From Amblyomma americanum (Eukaryota > Arthropoda > Arachnida > Ixodida > Ixodidae): a DNA stretch of 64,000 nucleotides. The position numbers were made by a program, and so were the translations under genes. Shown piece after piece: positions 42,688 to 52,906 of this stretch. How positions within the stretch are numbered: the first letter of the stretch is position 1; the number at the start of each line of letters is the position of its first letter. The DNA is taken from NCBI RefSeq assembly GCF_052857255.1, contig NC_135504.1:136016929-136080928 (forward strand). The letters run 5' to 3'. The notes under the pieces are model-generated. The model saw nothing but the letters and a program-made list of their open reading frames with translations, was not told where the DNA came from and ran no database searches.

Positions 42688-43104
42688 TTATTCGAATGCA
42701 CAGCACTTGGGACAAAACCACGATCGCCCAATATCCTCCTTCACAGATACGCATGACCTGTTGCAAAACACAAACAGCATTTTAGTACATGTGTATGACA
42801 TAATTGTAATTGTGAGGGCAAATTATTACCAGTGAAACCACTCGAGGCATTGGTCACAAGCAATCATCTTCAACTCGCCATCATCCTTCTCTTTGCATTG
42901 TCCGCAGCACCAGACATCTCCATTTTTCTTTGCTGCAACTGTGAACAGGTGATAAATATTTACTGAGACAAAGTATCACAGGTACAAATGTAATCAAGAG
43001 AAAACATTCTTACTAGATGATGTGAGCAGCAGCCATGCATCTGGCGTAAAATACTTTTTCAGTTTGGGTAAAAATACCCTGTAGTCGAGAAGGGCACTTG
43101 GCAG
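42688..43104 (-). CDS. PHD-finger protein, last three exons
   Basis: Minus-strand exons 43104-43014, 42938-42830 and 42757-42688 (stop TAA). All junctions are GT-AG and in phase: the second intron falls inside the Trp codon of WFHW. The assembled C terminus holds a complete PHD zinc finger: CGQC, then MIACDQCLEWFHW, SC, and WFCPKC, giving Cys4-His-Cys3. The DGELKMIACDQC and W.H pattern resembles the TAF3-type finger that reads methylated lysine 4 of histone H3; that specificity is inference. The exon before it (LDYRVFLPKLKKYFTPDAW) is not a known domain to me. Upstream exons were not identified. AATAAA on the minus strand (42677-42672) lies just past the stop. Confidence 0.72.
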
Positions 43105-43204
43105 CTATCAGGCCGGACTTCAATGTCCTGCTCATCCAAGAGGCCCTGCCCAGTAAGGACATGTACTGCGCCATCCTTGCCAGCTATGCCAGCTAAAAGC
43201 ACTG

Positions 43205-44230
43205 AAAAAAAAATGAGCTCAGAAATATAATTCAAAATTGTGTGCACCAGAAAATTTCAACAAGAAGACAATTTTGTAGCCTTCTATGAACACTGCTTTT
43301 TGTTTTTCTTGCATGACACCAAATGACACCGCAACATTTAGTGTTCAGAGAGAGCTTGGAACAGTGGCAAAAGAGTTACGAGGTGAGCGATGCACGCAGC
43401 TGCCTATGACTTTACACGATTCCGTAGCCGACAGCCGATACATGCCAAAAGTTAGGAGAGTGGAGATGTGATGCGAGTGCAGAGCCGGTTTCCTTTGTCA
43501 GCAGTAGCTGAAGAGGGGTACACATGCGAGTAGTGGACATCTCTGATTCCCACACTTCTCTCATGGTTATGCGACTTCATGTGTAAGCTCACGTTATCGG
43601 TCGATTGAATATGTTTTAAATATATTCCGTAAATTTTTGCAGTGCACCGTCAGCATACTAAAATTTCAGTACTTCACTTATGAAAACATTTCTGAGCTTT
43701 GGTGGCTTCAAGTAACATGTTTAGTGTAAATGCCTGCTGTGTGAATTCTCTAGCATTTTCTTTCTGCTTTAAAGTCTCCATATGAAAACTGCATGACACG
43801 AAACGTGCATATACCGAAAAATTGCACGTTTTTCTCAGCTGTACTCAGTTCACTGCTAACGAATTTAAAAAAAGACTGCTGGCAGTTTGGCATGGATAAG
43901 CACAAAATATTGTGTGAAAGCATGGATTTTTCTTCTGGTGAACACTACCGCTACATACCTCAAAGGGCTATTGAGGTGTTCACTGGCCCAGGGAGACAGT
44001 TATGTGCCTTTCTTTTCCTTAAAATGAAGGGGGTTTAAGCCTTCCAATGGTTTTGATAAATGTAAAGGCGCATAACTGCCTCAATTTGTAGGTGGATGTC
44101 ACCACATACACAAGGAGCGACTGAGGTGTCCACTGACCCAGTGAGCCATTTACATTTGCTACCAGAGGATTCACACAGGCATACAGGGGGAGTGCGGCTA
44201 GATGTGCTTTGGCACTAGAAAGGGCAAGTG
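43205..44230. other. Upstream of the PHD exons; nothing firmly recognised
   Basis: The minus-strand stretch 43200-43110 is open (AGIAGKDGAVHVLTGQG) and follows a good acceptor. It could be another exon or alternative reading of the PHD gene. No other gene is supported. Confidence 0.35.
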
Positions 44231-44618
44231 CCAGCCTTAATTCAATTCAATTCTTTTTATTATCATTTCTTCAGTACAGTACATAACATCACTGTCTGGA
44301 TCCTTAGCCAAAGGCTAGTTATGAATCCATGCAATAAAAGCAAAGAGATTAGTGAGGACAAATGATTTCTACTGCATGCCAAAATAATACACATAAGAAT
44401 GGTGGAAAAATGCAAAGCGTACAAGCAAGATGGTTCAAATTACAGAAATACAAGAGGGCTCATGACAAGAAAACATATGAAGACAGGAACAGCATTTTTT
44501 ATACTAAATAAACGCAGTTGCCTTAGAAGTGATTATTCAATGACATATGAATGGCAAACCCAACATAGACACTACAGAGAATAATAAGTGACAATCACTA
44601 AGCGATTTGCATTGTAAA

Positions 44619-45971
44619 TCAGGTAATTATTTGTGACAGAAAAAAGGTCTTTAGTGAAATATAAGGATTGGACGTTGCAAAGACTGCACAGGGGATTTTA
44701 TTCCAAGTTTTTACCCCTTGATACTCGAAGCGGCGCTGGCCATAGTCATTGCGAGATGTAGGAACCAGAAATCTTCCCTGTGCTGCTGAACGGCTGTTAG
44801 TTGGGGCTCTATGGAATGTGTTCAAAGGAAAGGGGGAGGTGCCGGAGAGGACTCTTAGTACGAGTAGTGCAACGCGAAAATCTCGAAGCTGCAATGCCGG
44901 CATTATTTGGAGTCTAAAAAACAAAGGGCGAGAAGGCGTATATGGTGTTGCGCAAGTCATTATTCTCAGTGCCCGCTTCTGCAGGCGTAAAACAGGTTCA
45001 ATGTAAGTGATATAAGTGAACCCCCATGATTCTATACAGTAAGTTAATTGGGACTGAAAGAAGCTAAAGTATATTGTTTTTAGTGTGTGTATTTCGAAAT
45101 GTCGCCGAGCTTTGGCCAGAACGAAACATGCATAAGATAGTTTGCTACGCAATTTTTCGATATGCGGTTTCCAGTTTAATGCAGCGTCTAAGGTTACACC
45201 CAAGTACTGAATAGTCTTAACTTCTTCAATTTCTTTATCTCCTATCGTTATTGCGGAGCAGGTATTCTGGTATTTTTTATAAGAGGATGCAAATATAATA
45301 TATTTAGTCTTGCCTATGTTCAAAGTGAGTCTATTTGTTAAAAACCATTTATTGACTCTCTGAAGTGCTGAGTTTAAAGTATGCTTGGCTGTTTCAACGG
45401 AATTAGCGGTCATCAACAATGAGGTGTCGTCGGCGTACATAATGGCACGGGTATTTATTAGGCAATCGGGTAAGTTGTTTATGTAAAGTGTAAAAAGTAT
45501 AGGCCCCAGTACTGAGCCCTGCGGAACACCTACGGAAATAGAACGCGAACTTGACGCGTGTTCGTCAATAATAACACACTGCCGTCGCCCAGTTAAATAG
45601 CTTCTAAAGAAATCGAGTGATACACCTCTGAACCCATATCGTTCTAGTTTCTTGCATAATATATCGAGATCCACAGTGTCGAATGCCTTCTTAATATCCA
45701 GGAATACACCAACAGAAATATTGTTATTATTGAGTGCTTCATTGATTGAGTCAGTTATAGAAAGCACAGCCGTGGTGGTCGATCTAAATTTCTGAAAACC
45801 ATGTTTGGACGTTGACAGAATTGCATTTTTAGTCAGGAATTGCGTAATTATTTTAGCCAATAGTTTTTCAAACAGAGTGTTGATACAGCTAAGGATTGAG
45901 ATCGGCCAATAGTTTCCGAGTTCATTAGGATTCCCACTTTTGTAGATAAGGACTACCTTGGCGAGCTTCAA
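44619..45971 (-). pseudogene. LINE-A ORF2, reverse transcriptase part
   Basis: 450 codons continuing the ORF2 of 47446-46031 after a frame change near 46030. Reverse transcriptase blocks are in order: VVLIYKSGNPNELGNYWPIS, LDIKKAFDTVDLDIL, VGVPQGSVLGPILFTLYINN, MYADDTSLLM (YADD near 45430). The thumb and C-terminal region has QYLGVTLDAALNWKPHIEKL, ESWGFTYITYIEPVLRLQKR and a terminal SRNDYGQRRFEYQGVKTWN. There is no RNase H domain, which with the gaatt tail fits the CR1/L2 group. Apart from the frame change the domain is intact. Full ORF2 would be about 920 residues. Confidence 0.82.
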
Positions 45972-46030
45972 AATATCAGGATAGATGCCGGACAGAAACG
46001 CTTTATTAAATAAAGATGCTAAGGTGGCAG

Positions 46031-47446
46031 CTAGGACGCCACTGTTGTTTTAATTATGGAAACTGGAATGCCATCGAGACCCGTGGCCTTAGTAGCATCC
46101 ATTGAATTAAGTGCACTCATTACTTCGTCACTGCTTATTTCTATAAAACCGAAGGTCTTTTCAAGATACTCAGGCAGAGAAGGTTCGGCTGTGAGACCCA
46201 TACTTAAACGTAAATTAGCACCCACTGAGCAGAAATGATCGTTAAACTGATCTGATAGCAGGTGTTTATCTGGGGAAAGGGCCAGGTCAGGAAGTATTCG
46301 GTTTGATGGAGTAGGCTGAATTATCGAGTTCACTGTAGCCCAGAGTTTCTTAGAATTGCCGGCGCATGCGTTTATTTGGTTACTAAAATATAGCTTCTTC
46401 TGTACACGCATGGTAGCAACAGCTTTATTTCTATGAATCTTATACTGAGCACTATAATATGCGTTCCCTCTGTTTTGTTTCATTTTGGTGTGCCAGTGGT
46501 CGCGCGTTTTTATCATATTTAGCACAGCTGCTGTCATCCAAGGGCACACTGGATGTGTATAGTACGTTTTTTTCTGCGTAAAACTACAATCATTTATCAC
46601 AGCTTTGATTCTATCGACAAGGCTGCAGCAGTGTTCATTGGCATTCATATCGGCGAGGTCTGCAAAGCTCATTTCAGAGAGCCTGAGTGCGCATTTTTGA
46701 TAGTCAATTTTCTTCCTAAGCTCGCATGTGCTGTCAGAAGTTCTACGGCTATCTCTATCGTCTACGCGGTATAAGAAGGCAATCGCGAAGTGATCTGCCA
46801 CTGCTGTATCATATGCCCCAGCCAAATAACAAGGTGGCACGAAATTGCATATCACATGGTCTAGGCATGTCGAGCTGGAACCTGCGATTCGGGTCGGAGT
46901 AGAGATAAGATTCGTAAATCCATATGAAAATAACAGGTCAGTGTATTCGCTGTGGTTGGCACCTAAAGTATCAATATTAGTATCGCCGACGATGATTGCT
47001 TTTTTGTTCTTCTCGGTTACGTGTATAAAAACAGATTCAAGATCATTCACAAACTTACTACGATCTGCGTGGGGGGCTCTATAAGCAACACCAACCATGA
47101 CACCCTCAAGTTCAACAAATAGAAATTCCGAACTGCTACTGACGGATGCGTTAAGATACGGATAGTCGCAGTGTACAAGGGTCTTTTTAATGTACAAACC
47201 TACCCCTCCTCCTCGATTGTTCAAAATGCGGGGACGGGACAGAAATACATAATTGGGAATGTTATAGCTTTCACCGGGCATCAGCCAGGTTTCTGTAATG
47301 GCTATAACATCGTAAAGAAAGCTGTGCTCTGCTAGAAACGTACAAAGGCCGTCAAAATTTCTAGCTATGCTCCTTACATTGCAATGCAGTATGGTGCGTG
47401 ATTCATTTAACGTGAGAAATTTATGAGTGGTTCGTACAGTCAGCAT
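46031..47446 (-). CDS. LINE-A ORF2, endonuclease part
   Basis: An open 471-codon frame starting MLTVRTTHKFLTLNESRTIL. The apurinic-type endonuclease has HCNVRSIARNFDGL, IAITETWLMPGES, RGGGVGLYIKK, IIVGDTNIDTL and AVADHFAIAF at the catalytic His. The region towards the end is the linker into the reverse transcriptase fingers (DATKATGLDGIPVSIIK), after which the frame is lost and picked up one base away (LAATLASLFNKAFLSGIYP). The ORF begins about 10 bases after the ORF1 stop. Confidence 0.82.
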   Translation of the reverse strand: MLTVRTTHKFLTLNESRTILHCNVRSIARNFDGLCTFLAEHSFLYDVIAITETWLMPGESYNIPNYVFLSRPRILNNRGGGVGLYIKKTLVHCDYPYLNASVSSSSEFLFVELEGVMVGVAYRAPHADRSKFVNDLESVFIHVTEKNKKAIIVGDTNIDTLGANHSEYTDLLFSYGFTNLISTPTRIAGSSSTCLDHVICNFVPPCYLAGAYDTAVADHFAIAFLYRVDDRDSRRTSDSTCELRKKIDYQKCALRLSEMSFADLADMNANEHCCSLVDRIKAVINDCSFTQKKTYYTHPVCPWMTAAVLNMIKTRDHWHTKMKQNRGNAYYSAQYKIHRNKAVATMRVQKKLYFSNQINACAGNSKKLWATVNSIIQPTPSNRILPDLALSPDKHLLSDQFNDHFCSVGANLRLSMGLTAEPSLPEYLEKTFGFIEISSDEVMSALNSMDATKATGLDGIPVSIIKTTVAS

Positions 47447-47456
47447 TTTGAATGAA

Positions 47457-47866
47457 CTAGACTATAAGGCCGAGGTCGGCCTCTGTAGAAATTCGGATCA
47501 CGTCCGAGTTGTCTGCTTTTCGCGCCAAGATCCGGCCACGAGATACCCATGCATACTTCCAGTTGTGAAGTTTCTTCGCCGCTATAGCCCTAGCAAGCAA
47601 CACTTTATACTCTGGGCAAAGGTGTTCGTTTACGAACACGGATATTGATCCAGAAATGCCAAGGTCCGATGTGATTAAGCGAGTTTTTTTTGCCGATTCG
47701 AGCAGTTTATCACGGGCATCACTTGACCTGAACTTAACGATGATATTCGATTTGTTCCTGTCTTTTGTTGGCACTCGATGCACGAGGTCAATATCGTTCA
47801 TCGTTATTTCCGCTCCCACCTTCGTGGCAAGAGCGGAGACAATGCCTGTCAGTGACTCACTGTCAG
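47457..47866 (-). pseudogene. LINE-A ORF1, C-terminal part
   Basis: It encodes LATKVGAEITMNDIDLVHRV, KSNIIVKFRSSDARDKLL and IRISTEADLGLIV, the RNA-binding C-terminal domain seen in LINE ORF1 and baculovirus FP-like proteins. It is cut off from its coiled coil by LINE-B, with the break at about 47867. Codons flanking the break read in the same frame as the 5' part (KAIP on one side, DSESLTG on the other). Confidence 0.8.
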
Positions 47867-47937
47867 TAGTAGGTAGGTAGGTAAACTCTTATTGCGCCCA
47901 AAAACAGGGGACCAGTCAAAGGACCGGTTGCGCTGAC

Positions 47938-50900
47938 TTAGAGGAGGTCCGCGGGGATCTTTTGGGATGCCGCGGCCTCCACCGCGCGCTGGATAAGCCA
48001 GCGTTGGTCGGCTGGCTTGGAAGTACACAGGAGTGACTCCCACGTCTCTGGGGTGTTTGCGTTGTCTGTGTTGTAATGTGTACAAGTCCACACCATGTGT
48101 ATGAGTGTAGCCGGAGTTGAGCAGTGTTTACACATGGGGGCTATCTGTTCCGGAAAGATCCTGCTGTATAAGAGGGGGTGTGGGAAGCTGCCAGTTTGTA
48201 GTTTGCGCCATTGGACGGCCTCGCGTCTTGTTAGATCGCGGTGTGCGGGAGGATATGTGCACCTTTGGAGTCGGTAGTGCTGGAATATGTCCGTGTAAGT
48301 GGTGAGTAGAGAAGCGCGTGGGATATTAGTGTCAGCGGAAGCAGGGTGGCTGATCATACTCTCGGCTCGGCAGCTGAGATCTCGAGCGAGAGTGTGTGCC
48401 TGGGCGTTTCCGCTGAGCGACTCGTGGGCTGGAGCCCAAAGAATTAAGCGAGATGTGGAAGAGGGTGCTGTAGAACGTAGAATGTGTAACGCCTGGCAAG
48501 AGATACGGCCAGCATCGTAATTGCGAATAGCCTGTTGAGAGTCACTGATGACGACTTTGGTATTAGGGTCGGCTAGCGCCAGCGCAATGGCAACCTCCTC
48601 AGCTGCGGTGACTGTTTCTGCATTGCGAATGCTGCAGGCTGTGTACCAGCTGCGGTGAGGGGCGAGAGCTACCGCCACCATCGGTGGCCTCGATGGATGG
48701 TAAGAGGCGTCCGTATACGTGACGTCCGGGCGTCCGCTGAAGCGTTTCTCGAACTGACGAGCCCGGTCGGCCCGTCTCTCGGCGTGGTGTTCCGGGTGCA
48801 TCCGTTTGGGAATGGGAGGAATGCGGAGAATTAGGCGATATTCCGATGTAAGTTCAGCGTAACTTGGGGCCGATCTCGGCGGGGAGATCCCAACTTGCTG
48901 CAGTACCGCTCGGCCAGCGAGTGTGAGTGAGAGCCGCTCATACTGGGCGGTGAGGGTTGCTTCGATCAGTTCGCGCACGGTATTGGAGATTCCGAGAGCC
49001 ATGAGCTTATGGGTAGCTGTGGACATGGGAAGACCTAGGGCCGTCTTGTATGCTTTTCGAAGTGACGCGTCTAGCCGTTCGCTTTCGGCACGAGTGAGAC
49101 GTAAGTAGGGTCCAGAGTAGGCTATGCGGGAGCAGACGAAAGCTTGAACGAGGCGCAGGAGGTTGGACTCTCGCATGCCATGATGCTTGTTGGAGATTCG
49201 CTTAAGGAGGCGTCCGATCAGCACAACCGACTGGTCGATGCGTTGGATCGTGATGTTGTTGCTGCCGTTGGCCTGTAGATGCAAGCCCAGGATCCTGATG
49301 TTGTCTGTTCGATGAATCGGGTTTCCTTGCACCTGGAGGTTGATGTCCGGAAGTATCTTTGAAGGGCGTCGTCCCGGGGAAGGAATGATGATATACTCGG
49401 ACTTTGTCGCCGAGCACGTGAGGCCAACTGTACTTAGATAATCTCCGATCCGTTCGATCGCGGTCTGTAAAGTCTCTTCAATCTGGCCGTCACTGCCGCG
49501 CGTGATCCAAAGTGTGAGGTCGTCAGCATAAATGCTGTGATGCAGGTGGGGGATGTCGGCCAGTAGCTTCGGCAGGCCTATCAGTGCGACGTTAAAAAGC
49601 ATCGGCGAAAGTACGGCGCCTTGCGGCGTGCCACGGTTTCCCGGAGAGATGATGGAAGGATCTCCCGTGCCGGCTTTAAGTTGCACTGTGCGGCCGGTGA
49701 GAAAGTTTCGAATGTACGCATACATGCGATGTCCGACACCGAGAGCTTGAAGTTGTTGAAGAATCGCTTCATAGAGGGCGTTGTCGAATGCCTTGGCAAC
49801 ATCGAGGCCGACGATGACTTTCGTGTCTAGTGTACGTCTCATGACTACCTGATGATGGAGAAGAAGCACAATGTCCGGGGCTGCTAAATGAGGGCGGAAG
49901 CCGAACATAGTGTCTGGTAGAAGATGGTTGTCTTCAAGGTATCGTGAGAGTCTGGTCTGGATAACGTGTTCCATCAGCTTCCCAACGCAGGACGTGAGAG
50001 AGATGGGACGGAGGTTGGCCAAGGTTGGTGGTTTGCCTGGCTTGGGGATGAGGACTAGATTGGCGCATTTCCACTCTTGAGGGATGGTACCGCTGGCCCA
50101 ACATTCTTGAAAATAGTCGGTATGAGCATGAATTGATGCGTCGTCTAGATTCCTAAGCATTTTATTTGAAATGCGGTCAGGACCGGCCGCCGAAGTCGTC
50201 TTGAGGCGATTGAGTTCTGCTCGGACCTCCGCTAAAGTGATCGAAGCGTCTAGACAGAGATTTTCCGCGCCCTGATAGAAAGGGAGGTTGGTTGTTGGTT
50301 CAGGGCGGATGTAAGTATTTATAAGCTCTTGTTTTAGCTCGTCAGACGTGCCAGGATACTGGTGGAAGATTCGCTCGAGCTGTTGGCGTGTTTGGAGCTT
50401 GCCTCCTGCTGGGTCGAGTAAATGTCGAAGGAGGTTCCACGTCTTACGAGCGTTTGGAGTGTTGTTCATCTGGTCACATATGTTGTGCCAGCTCTGTCGA
50501 GTGAGTCCTATTGCATATTTCTCGATATTCGTATGTGCGCGCGCCAGTCTACGTCGGATATTGCGGTCCCATTTCCGAGTGGCAAGTAGAGCTTCGAGCG
50601 ACTTCTTGCGCTCCCACAGATGGGCGTAGTAGCGGTCGCAGTGTGGGATACTGTCCTCTAACTCGACGGTTTGAGTGGCATCGGCCACTTGTTTGACAAT
50701 TTCGGTTGTCCACGCCTTGATATCAGTTATAGCGGGAGGTTTGTCCTGCTGTTTCCTGTGCGTCCGGAAGGAGTCCCAGTCAATCACCTGAGCTGGCCGC
50801 GTACATTGCCTGGTGGGCTCGTGTATTACGATTTCGAGTACGAAGTGATCACTCCCAAAGTTTTCGTGAGTGTGACACCAAGTCGCTTTAACTCCGGAGG

Positions 50901-51489
50901 TCGTAAAGGCCAGATCCGGCGTTGTATCACGATGTAGGCCCGTACCGTGTCTAGTGGGGTAGGACACGTCCGTGATAAGAGTCAGCTGGTTCATATGCCA
51001 GTCATTCCAAAGGCGTCGACGTTTAGCGGAGTCATAGTGGTAGCCCCAAGCGCGGTGATGCGCATTAAAGTCACCGAGAATGAGGAGGGGTTGCCCCTGC
51101 GCCAGCTGCTGGGCTTTGAGGAAAAGCGGACCGAAAATATCCTTATGAGCTCGGGGAGGGCTGTAGACATTAATTATAAACAGACTAGTGCAACGTTTAC
51201 GCGAGGGTCGGGGTAATATTTCTAAGAAGACGTATTCGGGGAAAGTTGGATCTAAATTGTGTTGGAGGACAGTGAGGTTACGTTTGACGAGAGTAGCTAT
51301 TCGAGGTTTTACTCGTTCCGATAGGTATGTACTGTAACCGGCAAGTTTCGTGTTCTTGTCGCATTCCTGGAGAGCTATTAGTTCGGGGCGATCACTCGCG
51401 GCGAGGAACTGCTGGAGGACCGGACGCTTACGCGCGAACCCACGACAGTTCCACTGCCAGATGGTGGTGTTACCCGAGCTGCTCGCCAT
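47938..51489 (-). CDS. LINE-B ORF2: endonuclease, reverse transcriptase, RNase H
   Basis: An uninterrupted 1183-codon frame. The endonuclease (residues ~1-230) has IWQWNCRGFARKR, LIALQECDKN, LLILGDFNAHHRAWG and NFGSDHFVLEI, so all catalytic motifs are present. The reverse transcriptase (~430-720) has LVLIPKPGKPPTLANLRPIS, GLDVAKAFDNALYE, GTPQGAVLSPMLFNVAL and YADDLTLWI. The RNase H (~900-1040) has VTYTDASYHPS, an acidic AAEEVAIALALAD, VVISDSQQAI and the AHTLA end. A final Cys/His cluster is MCKHCSTPATLIHMVWTC. The start ATG lies within the end of ORF1. The order puts it in the I superclade with LINE-C. It is probably competent or recently so; activity cannot be shown from one copy. Confidence 0.92.
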   Translation of the reverse strand: MASSSGNTTIWQWNCRGFARKRPVLQQFLAASDRPELIALQECDKNTKLAGYSTYLSERVKPRIATLVKRNLTVLQHNLDPTFPEYVFLEILPRPSRKRCTSLFIINVYSPPRAHKDIFGPLFLKAQQLAQGQPLLILGDFNAHHRAWGYHYDSAKRRRLWNDWHMNQLTLITDVSYPTRHGTGLHRDTTPDLAFTTSGVKATWCHTHENFGSDHFVLEIVIHEPTRQCTRPAQVIDWDSFRTHRKQQDKPPAITDIKAWTTEIVKQVADATQTVELEDSIPHCDRYYAHLWERKKSLEALLATRKWDRNIRRRLARAHTNIEKYAIGLTRQSWHNICDQMNNTPNARKTWNLLRHLLDPAGGKLQTRQQLERIFHQYPGTSDELKQELINTYIRPEPTTNLPFYQGAENLCLDASITLAEVRAELNRLKTTSAAGPDRISNKMLRNLDDASIHAHTDYFQECWASGTIPQEWKCANLVLIPKPGKPPTLANLRPISLTSCVGKLMEHVIQTRLSRYLEDNHLLPDTMFGFRPHLAAPDIVLLLHHQVVMRRTLDTKVIVGLDVAKAFDNALYEAILQQLQALGVGHRMYAYIRNFLTGRTVQLKAGTGDPSIISPGNRGTPQGAVLSPMLFNVALIGLPKLLADIPHLHHSIYADDLTLWITRGSDGQIEETLQTAIERIGDYLSTVGLTCSATKSEYIIIPSPGRRPSKILPDINLQVQGNPIHRTDNIRILGLHLQANGSNNITIQRIDQSVVLIGRLLKRISNKHHGMRESNLLRLVQAFVCSRIAYSGPYLRLTRAESERLDASLRKAYKTALGLPMSTATHKLMALGISNTVRELIEATLTAQYERLSLTLAGRAVLQQVGISPPRSAPSYAELTSEYRLILRIPPIPKRMHPEHHAERRADRARQFEKRFSGRPDVTYTDASYHPSRPPMVAVALAPHRSWYTACSIRNAETVTAAEEVAIALALADPNTKVVISDSQQAIRNYDAGRISCQALHILRSTAPSSTSRLILWAPAHESLSGNAQAHTLARDLSCRAESMISHPASADTNIPRASLLTTYTDIFQHYRLQRCTYPPAHRDLTRREAVQWRKLQTGSFPHPLLYSRIFPEQIAPMCKHCSTPATLIHMVWTCTHYNTDNANTPETWESLLCTSKPADQRWLIQRAVEAAASQKIPADLL

Positions 51490-52102
51490 GATTAGGCGGG
51501 GATAGTTGTGGGGTTGGAACGGGTGTCGGCGCAGGGGCCGCGGGTACCACGGCAGCGAGAAGTTTGCCCTGTGCTTCTATAGCTTTGTTCAGCATGTCAA
51601 ATTGTTGCGTGACTTGTGAGCCGATTGTGTGGAGTGAGCGTTCGATGTGTGCTTCTAAAGCCTTGATGCGAGTTTGACTGAGGTTGCAGCTTTCCTCAAC
51701 TTTGGCAAAACGCGCCTGCCAACCCTCCGCGGGTGAGTCTGTGTCGGACGTTGCTTTGCGTTTTTGTGCGGATCGGTTGGGAGGAGCGATATCCATAGGT
51801 ACTGATTCATATGATCCCTGCGGATGCGGGGGAGACGAAGGGAGTGTGGCCATTGGCTTTTCGAGAGCCTCTACTCTGAGTATAAGTTGTTGGATGACTG
51901 CTGTCAGTTCCATAATCGCTTCGTGTGTGTCTAGAGTAGTGGGAGTCCCTTCCTGCGTACTCACCGGTTCTTGACGTTCTCGTAGATCGGGTAGAGATGG
52001 TAGTAGCCAAGGTGGCTGCTGCAAAGGATGAGGAGAGTCCCCTGTCTGCTGGACGACTGCAGGTGGCCCGGGATTGGTCCGGGAGGTCCCCTGAGAACCC
52101 AT
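51470..52102 (-). CDS. LINE-B ORF1
   Basis: 210 codons, ending ...GEQLG at a TAA that overlaps the ORF2 ATG by 20 bases in another frame; termination-reinitiation could link the two. The N-terminal half is Pro/Gln/Thr-rich. The middle has a Leu-rich helix (AIMELTAVIQQLILRVEALE), then a basic RSAQKRKATSD patch, then a second heptad-like helix (SLHTIGSQVTQQFDMLNKAI). No CCHC knuckle is present, unlike LINE-C ORF1, so the protein is unusually short and knuckle-less for this group. The probable role is RNA binding and oligomerisation. Confidence 0.75.
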   Translation of the reverse strand: MGSQGTSRTNPGPPAVVQQTGDSPHPLQQPPWLLPSLPDLRERQEPVSTQEGTPTTLDTHEAIMELTAVIQQLILRVEALEKPMATLPSSPPHPQGSYESVPMDIAPPNRSAQKRKATSDTDSPAEGWQARFAKVEESCNLSQTRIKALEAHIERSLHTIGSQVTQQFDMLNKAIEAQGKLLAAVVPAAPAPTPVPTPQLSPPNHGEQLG

Positions 52103-52189
52103 CCGTGGAGCGGGAGACTTGAGCGGTGGAAAAGAGCTCGAGCGGTCTCGGAGCTGCCGCTGCTGGCTATCGGAGCGTTGCCGGTCCAG

Positions 52190-52620
52190 GGATGGCTTTT
52201 AACTCAAGGTTATTTCTGCGACTGTACTGCTGAAGTTCAGTTAGCTCTGCTCTAGTACGCTGCAGCTGTTTCGAAAGTTCACTGTTTTCATGCTTTAGAT
52301 ACTTCTGCTCTTCCTTAAGCTCGCTTATCTCCCGACGTGCCTCGGCCAGTTCTTTCTTAAATTCTTCAAAACTTTCATTCATAAATTCGACTGATCCCCG
52401 CAGGGTGCTAAGCTCATGGTTCAGGTTACTTCCCAAGGCTTCCAATTTGCTGTTAAGCTTCACAAGAAAACTTCCAACTTCTTTCACAGTAGTTGGAGCC
52501 TTGTCGAATAGCTTTTCTCTCTTTTCTTTCGTGTTAGACGCGGTACCGGACCCCTCATCATCACTCATTGCTTTAGGACGACCCAGGCACAAACTACAAA
52601 ATGTATGTACAAGTAAAGAG
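52190..52620 (-). mobile_element. LINE-A, 5' part
   Basis: It contains the 5' UTR remnant and the first part of ORF1, and abuts LINE-B at about 52190. The 5' end of LINE-A lies near 52620, just before a 62-base duplicated sequence. Confidence 0.75.
52192..52592 (-). pseudogene. LINE-A ORF1, N-terminal coiled coil
   Basis: Starts MCLGRPKAMSDDEGSG (or at the second Met). A long heptad-rich helix runs over about 80 residues (LVKLNSKLEALGSNL, EEFKKELAEARREISELKEE, LKHENSELSKQLQRTRAELT). It ends in LQQYSRRNNLELKAIP, the signature joining coiled coil to the RNA-binding domain. LINE-B cuts it there; the last few codons of the open frame (GPATLR) belong to LINE-B. Confidence 0.8.
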
Positions 52621-52630
52621 TATTACAGAC

Positions 52631-52692
52631 CTGTAATACGAAAAGTAGGATGAGCGTCGGGCCGATGCGTTCGTGCCTGAATCGTCCTCAGC
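52631..52692 (+). repeat. 62-base direct repeat, left copy
   Basis: Identical to 52907-52968, 276 bases away. On the minus strand each copy ends in a splice-acceptor-like ttttcgtattacag and is open in one frame. Confidence 0.9.
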
Positions 52693-52906
52693 AATGCTTC
52701 GTCCAGGGTCAGGAGTTCAGCTTTTATACGCCCCGCTGCATCAGTGCGCCACAGTCGGAGAGCTGGAGTATGCGCACATGCGCCGACGCAGTAACCACTG
52801 GGCCCGGTGTGACGAAGTTAGTAAAAGCCAGCAAGTTGCGTTGGCAATCGTTGGCACGTGTTGGCGAACAGGGAAGCCGCGACGGTGATCCAGACAGCCG
52901 GGCCAG

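Larger units (their letters stand above)
44236..47868 (-). mobile_element. CR1/L2-like LINE (LINE-A), 3' part
   Basis: It holds the end of ORF1, all of ORF2 and a 3' UTR ending in repeated gaatt units (minus strand; plus 44236-44252 ttaattcaattcaattc). The 5' part lies at 52190-52620, separated by LINE-B. Confidence 0.82.
47868..52190 (-). mobile_element. I-like non-LTR retrotransposon (LINE-B), apparently intact
   Basis: About 4.3 kb inserted into ORF1 of LINE-A, same orientation. It carries two uninterrupted ORFs overlapping by 20 bases and ends in a (TACC)n-type tail (plus 47870-47882 gtaggtaggtagg). No obvious target duplication was seen. It is younger than LINE-A. Confidence 0.85.

Noticed and set aside
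48095..51216. Several plus-strand frames across LINE-B
   Set aside because: They are antisense to the intact LINE-B ORF2 and have no domain of their own.
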